A DNA stretch of 64,000 bases from contig NZ_CP061770.1 in NCBI RefSeq assembly GCF_011751865.2, positions 2,480,001 to 2,544,000 on the forward strand. The letters are read 5' to 3'. Shown here piece by piece: positions 59,072 to 64,000 of the stretch. The translations under genes were made by a program, and so were the position numbers. Numbering within the stretch: position 1 is the stretch's first letter; each line of letters opens with the position of its first letter. The notes beneath the pieces were generated by a model. The model did no database searches, was not told the origin of the DNA, and saw nothing but the letters and a program-made list of their open reading frames with translations. The DNA is from Salinibacterium sp. ZJ70. Lineage in GTDB: Bacteria > Actinomycetota > Actinomycetes > Actinomycetales > Microbacteriaceae.

Positions 59072-59615
59072 GACTCACCTCCAATCGGGTTCGCATTCTC
59101 TGAAGACTTCGGCGGATGTGGCTCTTGACGGTACCCAACGGCATGTCGAGCCTCTCGGCGATCTCGTGGTGCGTCAGGTCATCGAAGAACGCCATCCGGA
59201 TCACGGCCTGCGCATCCGGGTCGAGCTGCGCGATCTGGTCGGCCACGAGCAGGCTGTCGGCGAGGTCGACGGGTTCGCTCACCCAGTCACTCGGCGCGGA
59301 TGCCGCCTCGAGCTGCTCGCGCAGGCGACGGATGCGGGCGCGAGCCTCGTGCGCATCCGCGATCTTGTTCTTCGCGATGCCCACGAGCCACGCCGAGAGG
59401 GAGCGGTCGGCGTGGAAGCCGCTGCGGCCGGTCCACGCGGCGACGAATGTCTTCTGTGTGACATCCTCGGCGTCGCCGACGTCGCCGAGCGAGCGCACCG
59501 CGAGAGTGTAGATGAGGGACGACCAGCGCAGGTACGCGCGTTCGAGAGCGCGGTCGCCGCCGGCCACGAAGTCGCGGGCGATGAGGTCGTCGTCGTCGGG
59601 GGTCTCGATGTGCAT
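59052..59615 (-). CDS. ECF-type RNA polymerase sigma factor
   Basis: A 187-residue sigma-70-family factor with region 2 (RWSSLIYTLAVRSLGDVGDAEDVTQKTFVAAW, in part, with the D-A-E-D-x-x-Q motif) and region 4 (LDPDAQAVIRMAFFDDLTHHEIAERLDMPLGTVKSHIRRSL, in part). The ATG at 59615 overlaps the sortase stop (TGATG); GTG one codon earlier is equally possible. It is controlled by the overlapping anti-sigma gene and probably autoregulates this cluster. Confidence 0.92.
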   Translation of the reverse strand: MHIETPDDDDLIARDFVAGGDRALERAYLRWSSLIYTLAVRSLGDVGDAEDVTQKTFVAAWTGRSGFHADRSLSAWLVGIAKNKIADAHEARARIRRLREQLEAASAPSDWVSEPVDLADSLLVADQIAQLDPDAQAVIRMAFFDDLTHHEIAERLDMPLGTVKSHIRRSLQRMRTRLEVSREPHRS

Positions 59616-60235
59616 CACGAGTCCATGGGAACGGCGATCACAACCACGTTGTCGCTGTAGCGGAACGCATTCGCGTCGAAGGTTCCGCCGCACGTGATGA
59701 GGGCGAGGCGAGGAGCACCGTCGCGATCGAAGAGGTCGTCGACGGGGAGCTCGGCCTTGCCGACGCTCCACACGGATTCGACCCGGTAGGCGACGGTGCC
59801 GCCGTCGGCGACCACGACATCGATGCGTTCGCCCACCGGAAGGTTCTTGAGCTCGGCGAACGGGCCGAGCCCGTAGCGCGCCGAGTCGACGTGCGCTGCG
59901 ACCACCACGGTGCCCGTCTCGCTGCGGGGATCGGACCCGAAGCGATACCAGCCGGCGGTCGTCGGCGTCTCGGGCAGCTCCATCGTGCCGTCTTCGAAGA
60001 GGTCCACCGGCACAACATCCACCCCCACCCCGAGAGACGGGATGGTGACCGCGACCGGCGGAACCGGCTCACGCGGGGCCGAGAGCTCGCCGCTCACGAT
60101 GGGGATATCGGGAGCGACTGCCGTGGGCGTGGGCGTGGGCGAGGGCGCCGGAGATGCGGGCTGCTCGGCCGGAGTGGTCGAGCAGCCCGCGAGAAGCGCC
60201 GCGGCGGCGGCCATCAGGATGATGCGCACGTTCAC
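59615..60235 (-). CDS. Class F-type sortase, lipoprotein
   Basis: A 206-residue sortase. The N-terminus carries a lipobox LLAGC (Cys18) and a Pro/Thr-rich linker. The catalytic set is complete: His115 in VVAAHVDS, Cys182 in LITCGG and Arg192 in FRYSDN. Class F/E sortases in actinobacteria cleave C-terminal signals and attach proteins to the wall or pili. The upstream DUF4397 protein has a C-terminal helix but no clear LPxTG, so it may or may not be a substrate. Coupled to the sigma factor gene. Confidence 0.9.
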   Translation of the reverse strand: MNVRIILMAAAAALLAGCSTTPAEQPASPAPSPTPTPTAVAPDIPIVSGELSAPREPVPPVAVTIPSLGVGVDVVPVDLFEDGTMELPETPTTAGWYRFGSDPRSETGTVVVAAHVDSARYGLGPFAELKNLPVGERIDVVVADGGTVAYRVESVWSVGKAELPVDDLFDRDGAPRLALITCGGTFDANAFRYSDNVVVIAVPMDS

Positions 60236-60288
60236 GGTGCTCCTCTCCCTCGGTTGGGTCTGTCAGCGTTGTCGGATGCGGGGTGCCG

Positions 60289-61128
60289 TCACTCGGCGGC
60301 GGCGCGTGCGGCGCGCATCCGCACAGCCACGAGCGCGAGCGCTCCGAGCAGGGCGACGAGCGCCACCGATCCGGCGATGCCGGCGTTCGGGTCGGCGTCG
60401 GCCGCGAAGCCAGCGGTTCCCGAGCGCACACCGTCAGGCGCAGAGTGCAGTCCCGAGATCGACTGCGTGATGAGCTGCAGGTCGTCCTCCGGTCCCACCG
60501 CGTAGACGATGAGGTTGGTGCCCTCGACGATCGAGACGGACGCGGGCTCACCCGACGCCGGGATCACGAGCGGGGTCGTGGTTCCTGCGCCCGCGACTCC
60601 GGCGGTGATGGTGCCCGCGGGGAGCAGCGTGGAGGCCTGGTCGCCGTTGGCGACGTCGTCGAACGCGATCGCGCCGTTCGCGACGATCGCGACCTCACCT
60701 GCCTGCGCGGCGTGACGCACCGTGAGGCGGCCCTGGCCTGCGGGGATCGTCGAGATGTCGTTCACGTAGACGCCGAGGGTGGGGTCACCCTCTGCGTTGT
60801 ACTGGGCGACGAGCGAGACGCTCTGGTTCGCCGGCACGGATGCCGCGGGCACGTCGATCGCGGGGGTGGCCGTGGCGGGATCGTCGTTCGCCGTGAACAC
60901 CTGAATCTTGTAGTCGCCCTGGGGCAGGTCGAGGGGTCCAGCGACGGTGCCGAAGGTGAAGTCCTCGAGCGTGAGGGCGTCGTTCACGTACACGTCGACG
61001 GTGAGCCCTGGGATGCCGTGCACGACGTACACGTCAGAGCTCGTGGGCGAGATCGCGTAGACGGGTGCGACGGCAGCTGCCGCAGCGAGGGAGCCGGCCG
61101 CGAGACCGGCGAGAAGCTTGTACCGCAT
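60289..61128 (-). CDS. DUF4397-domain surface protein
   Basis: A 279-residue exported protein: signal peptide (LLAGLAAGSLAAAAAVAPVYA), two DUF4397-like beta domains (VYVVHGIPGLTVDVYVNDA, then a second repeat starting RLTVRHAAQAGEVAI), and a C-terminal helix (AGSVALVALLGALALVAVRM) with an Arg/Ala tail. The end resembles a sorting or retention signal: hydrophobic helix plus positive tail, but the usual LPxTG-like pentapeptide is not clear. First gene of the cluster with sortase, sigma and anti-sigma. Confidence 0.88.
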   Translation of the reverse strand: MRYKLLAGLAAGSLAAAAAVAPVYAISPTSSDVYVVHGIPGLTVDVYVNDALTLEDFTFGTVAGPLDLPQGDYKIQVFTANDDPATATPAIDVPAASVPANQSVSLVAQYNAEGDPTLGVYVNDISTIPAGQGRLTVRHAAQAGEVAIVANGAIAFDDVANGDQASTLLPAGTITAGVAGAGTTTPLVIPASGEPASVSIVEGTNLIVYAVGPEDDLQLITQSISGLHSAPDGVRSGTAGFAADADPNAGIAGSVALVALLGALALVAVRMRAARAAAE

Positions 61129-61261
61129 GATGTCCTCCAGGTTCCAGGCGGGGATCGCCTGTCATGGAGTACTTCTCCCCGGACGCCCCCGACGGATGCA
61201 TCCGCATCGAATTTTCTTCCTGCGGGTTTCCTGAGTGCCCCCGCCGATCCCGGAAGCTGGC

Positions 61262-61567
61262 TCAGCCTGCGCCGGTGGTCTCGGGGTCGGCGTCATCCAC
61301 CGGATCCAGCACGGGGCCGTCGTGGAGCGCCTGCGTCGCCGCTGTCTCATTCGCGAAACCGGACTCGGTCTGCGGCTGCGACGCGACCTTGCCCGTGTCC
61401 GAGACCTCGACATCCGCCTGGTCGTAGTCGCTCGGATCGAGGGTCGGCTCCGCCGCCTCACCCTGCACCGCGTCCCCATGGGTCGTGCGGTCGTCATGGC
61501 CGCCGAGGGTCTGGGAGGCGAAGGCCTCATCCATCGTGTCGTTCTCGTGTTCGTCGTGGTTTGTCAT
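61262..61567 (-). CDS. Acidic hypothetical protein
   Basis: A 101-residue, strongly acidic, hydrophilic protein (MTNHDEHENDTMDEAF..., ending VDDADPETTGAG). No membrane segment, cysteine or fold motif is seen; likely intrinsically disordered. GGAAGG lies a few bases before the ATG at 61567. It resembles in character the 51-residue acidic protein near 56.5 kb. No function is assigned. Confidence 0.65.
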   Translation of the reverse strand: MTNHDEHENDTMDEAFASQTLGGHDDRTTHGDAVQGEAAEPTLDPSDYDQADVEVSDTGKVASQPQTESGFANETAATQALHDGPVLDPVDDADPETTGAG

Positions 61568-61742
61568 ACCCCCACCTTCCGCGCGCGAGCCCTTGTGCGC
61601 ACGGGGATTGACCTTCGCCCGGATGCGACCTAGGCGACGCATCGTCCGCCCTGCCGTGGGCGCCTACGCGCGCGATCGACCATCCGGAGGAATCTGCTCG
61701 TCCGGCCGTCGCGGAACAGAGGATCGCGCCGGATCGGCGTCT

Positions 61743-62204
61743 CTATGCGCGTTCGAGCGTGGTCTCGTGCTCGCGACGCTCAGCGCGGACGATCAGCGCC
61801 TCGGAGGCGATCGCCGCGATGATCCCGGCGACGACCCCCACCGCGCCGAACACTCCGAACCCGGCCCAGCCGTCGAAGAAGGCGCCGTCGACGACGCCGA
61901 GGCCCATCCAGAGCAGCGCGGCACCGCACGCCGCGCCGATGACCACCGTTCGCCGGAACAGATCGTTGCGGCGCGACGACGAGCGGGTCAGGAGTACGGC
62001 GAGCGCAGCACCTGCCGCGGCCGCGGCCGCGGTCGCGAGACCGAGGGCGGTGCCCAATGCGACCGAGTACGCGAGCGCGCCCCATCCGCCCTGATCCTGG
62101 AACCGGCCCAGCATGCCGAGGCAGAACACGAGGCCGATCGCGCCGCCGATCGCCGCACCCACCGGGAGGGCTGCGGCGAGAGCGCGTCGGCTGCGTGTCC
62201 ACAC
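61743..62204 (-). CDS. Four-helix membrane protein of unknown function
   Basis: A 153-residue protein with four hydrophobic segments (AALPVGAAIGGAIGLVFCLG, LAYSVALGTALGLATAAAAA, VVIGAACGAALLWMG, VFGAVGVVAGIIAAIASEAL) and a charged tail. The GTG at 62204 is chosen because the first helix follows soon; the frame runs further upstream through the tRNA, which cannot be coding. No family is recognised. Confidence 0.65.
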   Translation of the reverse strand: MWTRSRRALAAALPVGAAIGGAIGLVFCLGMLGRFQDQGGWGALAYSVALGTALGLATAAAAAAGAALAVLLTRSSSRRNDLFRRTVVIGAACGAALLWMGLGVVDGAFFDGWAGFGVFGAVGVVAGIIAAIASEALIVRAERREHETTLERA

Positions 62205-62261
62205 AGCCCCAGTCTGGCGAGGAGGCGGTTCCGTGGCCAGGGACCTCACCCCGATACGCGA

Positions 62262-62285
62262 GAAGCCCCGCCGAGGCGGGGCTTC
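62262..62285 (-). terminator. Terminator of tRNA-Tyr
   Basis: A perfect 10-bp stem, GAAGCCCCGC (62262-62271) with GCGGGGCTTC (62276-62285), and a CGAG loop, ten bases past the tRNA. Confidence 0.85.
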
Positions 62286-62294
62286 GTTCGTTGG

Positions 62295-62376
62295 TGGCGA
62301 GTGAGGGATTCGAACCCCCGAATGCAATGCAGTCTGATTTACAGTCAGATCCCTTTGGCCGCTTGGGTAACTCGCC
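62295..62376 (-). tRNA. tRNA-Tyr (GTA anticodon)
   Basis: An 82-base class II tRNA: acceptor GGCGAGT with ACTCGCC and discriminator A, D-arm ACCCAAGCGGCCAAAGGG, anticodon arm TCTGA-CTGTAAA-TCAGA with anticodon GTA, a long variable arm (CTGCATTGCATTCG region) and T-arm GGGGG-TTCGAAT-CCCTC. The T-A-C base pairings fit tyrosine rather than leucine or serine. Confidence 0.94.
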
Positions 62377-62528
62377 AGGTGCACGCCCGACTCGTGTAAT
62401 CACCAACCGAATGTGCTGGATCAAGGATACAAGCTCCCGGAGCCAGGTTTGACCACTTTCGGCCCCAGATCGGGCCGGAATCCACACGATCGATAGGATC
62501 GGCGCAGACTCAGCCGATCGGAGGACGC

Positions 62529-63539
62529 GTGCCCGGCATCCACGAGGTCGCCCAGCTTGCGGGCGTCTCCGCCGCGACGGTGTCGCGCGCGCTCTCGGGG
62601 CGCGGCTCGGTGTCGGCCGCGACGAAGGCCCGCGTGGTCGCCGCAGCCGACGAGCTCGGCTATGTCGTCTCGTCGAGCGCATCCGGTCTCGCCACCGGGC
62701 GCACGCGCAACGTGGGCGTCGTCATCCCGTTCCTCAACCGCTGGTTCTACGGAGCCGTCGTCGAGGGCGCCGAGTCGGCGCTGCTGGAGCGCGGCTACGA
62801 CCTCACGCTCTACAACCTGGGCGGCAGCGACGAAGAGCGCCGACTCGTGTTCGAGCACTTCCTGCTGCGCAAGCGCGTGGATGCCGTGATCGCCGTCTCG
62901 CTCGAACTCACCGAGGGCGAGGTCAAGCGTCTCCTCGACATGAAGAAGCCCATCGTGGGCGTCGGCGGTCCGCTGCCGGGCGTGCGCACCCTCAGCATCG
63001 ACGATGTGCGGCTCGGCGAGCTCGCCACCGAGCACCTCATCTCGCTCGGCCACACCGACATCGCCCACATCGGCGGCGATGAGCTCGACCTCGACTTCCA
63101 CCTGCCCACCAACCGGCGACACGGCTACGAGAACGCGATGCATCGCGCAGGACTCTCCACCCCCGACCACCGCTTCCACCCGGCCGACTTCACCCTCCAG
63201 GGTGGTTACACAGCCGCGAAGCAGCTGCTCGGCAACCCGCAGACGCGTCCGACGGCGATCTTCGCCGCATCCGACGAGATGGCGATCGGCGCGATCCTCG
63301 CCGCCAAGGATCTGGGGATGCACGTGCCGGGCGACGTCTCGATCATCGGCATCGACGACCACCAGCTGGCCGAGTTCTTCGGTCTCACGACGATCGCGCA
63401 GTTCCCCGATATGCAGGGACGGATGGCGGTGGAGGTGCTCATGGACGAGCTCGAGCCGCAGCACGCGACCCCCGCGAGCCTCAACATCGAGCTGCCCTAC
63501 GAGTTCGTGATCCGCAGCAGCACCGCCCGCCGCGCCTGA
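62529..63539 (+). CDS. LacI-family transcriptional regulator
   Basis: A 336-residue repressor. The N-terminal helix-turn-helix is PGIHEVAQLAGVSAATVSRAL and the hinge helix SSSASGLATGRTRNVGVVIP; the rest is a periplasmic-binding-protein-like effector domain (FAASDEMAIGAI, VSIIGIDDHQLAEFFGLTTI). The YPAB-type hinge residues suggest a symmetric operator with a central CG. GGAGG lies five bases before the GTG. It is isolated from any sugar gene; the operator at 9865-9878 is one possible target. Confidence 0.92.
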   Translation: MPGIHEVAQLAGVSAATVSRALSGRGSVSAATKARVVAAADELGYVVSSSASGLATGRTRNVGVVIPFLNRWFYGAVVEGAESALLERGYDLTLYNLGGSDEERRLVFEHFLLRKRVDAVIAVSLELTEGEVKRLLDMKKPIVGVGGPLPGVRTLSIDDVRLGELATEHLISLGHTDIAHIGGDELDLDFHLPTNRRHGYENAMHRAGLSTPDHRFHPADFTLQGGYTAAKQLLGNPQTRPTAIFAASDEMAIGAILAAKDLGMHVPGDVSIIGIDDHQLAEFFGLTTIAQFPDMQGRMAVEVLMDELEPQHATPASLNIELPYEFVIRSSTARRA

Positions 63540-63555
63540 CCAGCACCCACCCCCG

Positions 63556-63614
63556 GCGAATCGTGCATGTTGGTCGATTCAGGGGCCCGGAATCGACGAT
63601 CTCGCACGATTCTC
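63556..63614. repeat. 59-bp palindromic repeat, family B copy 2
   Basis: Second copy of the element at 56346-56404: right arm CGACGATCTCGCACGATTCT(C) is nearly identical; the left arm CGAATCGTGCATGTTGGTCG has more changes; core AGGGGCCCGG. It lies between convergent lacI-type and transglycosylase genes. Confidence 0.8.
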
Positions 63615-63633
63615 GGGATGCCGGGCCCCGGCG

Positions 63634-64000
63634 TCAGGGGGTGGGCGTCGGCGTGGGAGTCGGCGACGCCCCGTGGAGCGCCTCAGCGGCTTCCGCGGCG
63701 TAGGCGCGCGCGTACTTCGCGACGGTGCCCAGGTACACCTCGGGGACGTTGTAGGCGCGCACTCCCGCGCGCCAGCCGTCCTCGGTGTCGAAGTCGCTGC
63801 TGGCGCGGCACAGGTAGTTGGCCGCTGCAAGCGCCGCGTCGTCGATGTTCTGCGGATCGGCGACGCCGTCGGCGTTGCCGTCGACGGTCCAGTTGCGCCA
63901 CGTCTGCGGGATCATCTGCAGCGGCCCCACTGCTCGGTCGAGCTCCGGATCCCCGTCGATCTCGCCGCCATCGCTGTCGGGGATGAGAGCGACGCCGTTC
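63634..64000 (-). CDS. Lytic transglycosylase, 3' part (window edge)
   Basis: The C-terminal 122 codons of a secreted peptidoglycan-cleaving protein; the start lies beyond the window. RAVGPLQMIPQTWRNWTVDGNADG is the SLT/MltB-like core (G-P-x-Q-x-I-P-x-T-W), followed by PQNIDDAALAAANYLCR with the conserved Cys. The domain is followed by AYNVPEVYLGTVAKYARAY and a Pro-Thr tail (PTPTPTP). The catalytic Glu is expected upstream of the visible part. It probably trims wall glycan during growth. Confidence 0.85.
   Translation of the reverse strand, partial: NGVALIPDSDGGEIDGDPELDRAVGPLQMIPQTWRNWTVDGNADGVADPQNIDDAALAAANYLCRASSDFDTEDGWRAGVRAYNVPEVYLGTVAKYARAYAAEAAEALHGASPTPTPTPTP

Overview
This is a 64 kb piece of a chromosome from a high-GC Gram-positive actinobacterium, most likely a member of the Microbacteriaceae. 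Base composition is around 70% GC, GTG starts and ATGA/GTGA gene overlaps are common, and family-level markers fit: DUF2510 and PspC proteins, a PspC-type sensor kinase, a DUF4397/sortase/sigma/anti-sigma cluster, and cbs next to metB as in other actinobacteria. No rRNA, CRISPR array, intact insertion sequence, prophage or replication origin is visible. Four tRNA genes are present: Trp, elongator Met, Thr and Tyr.

Layout. 0-4 kb: amino-acid permease and transsulfuration genes (cbs, metB-like). 4-10 kb: an ABC exporter and a three-gene carbohydrate ABC importer with a LacI-type operator. 10-11.2 kb: rplJ-rplL with an L10 leader. 11.2-15 kb: a secreted/anchored protein, an OmpR-type two-component system and a YqaJ-like nuclease. 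15-19 kb: a MacB-like export system divergent from a secreted protein and a lipoprotein, then a decayed Pr6Pr membrane-protein gene. 19.5-24.2 kb: housekeeping oxidoreductases, GNAT, cupin and MFS. 24.3-30.4 kb: rplA, rplK, nusG, secE and tRNA-Trp, interrupted between rplK and nusG by a LysE-family exporter, a 1.76 kb lower-GC islet carrying a HipA-like kinase and a HipA-N/HIRAN protein, and a DUF368 gene. 30.4-32.1 kb: LysR regulator and divergent basic-amino-acid exporter. 32.1-39.8 kb: an AbiEi/DUF559-like nuclease gene, a PspC/LuxR two-component system, an ABC-2 exporter and a response-regulator remnant, with four copies of a 55-bp palindromic repeat. 39.8-42.6 kb: ribokinase, murB and two MaoC/FAS1-like dehydratase subunits. 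42.7-47 kb: a 26-residue Cys-containing small protein, an ABC ATPase fragment, TetR, membrane proteins and nhaA. 47-51.5 kb: tRNAs, a GH13 enzyme, an M23 peptidase with a leader peptide, and an inositol monophosphatase. 51.5-55.9 kb: IclR regulator divergent from acetaldehyde dehydrogenase, 4-hydroxy-2-oxovalerate aldolase and an aromatic-acid type MHS transporter. 56-61.6 kb: FAD/Rieske oxidoreductase and the DUF4397-sortase-sigma-anti-sigma cluster. 61.7-64 kb: membrane protein, tRNA-Tyr, LacI regulator and the 3' part of a lytic transglycosylase.

The parts that stand out are (1) the HipA-like kinase/HIRAN islet bounded by an 80-bp duplication of the lysE 3' end; (2) several unrelated families of intergenic palindromic repeats (four copies of a 55-mer, two copies of a 59-mer, one 56-bp palindrome and one inverted array of 21-bp units); and (3) very short genes with good ribosome binding sites: the 26-residue CESCQ protein and a 17-residue leader overlapping the M23 peptidase start. 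All function calls rest on reading the translated sequence; no database search was run.
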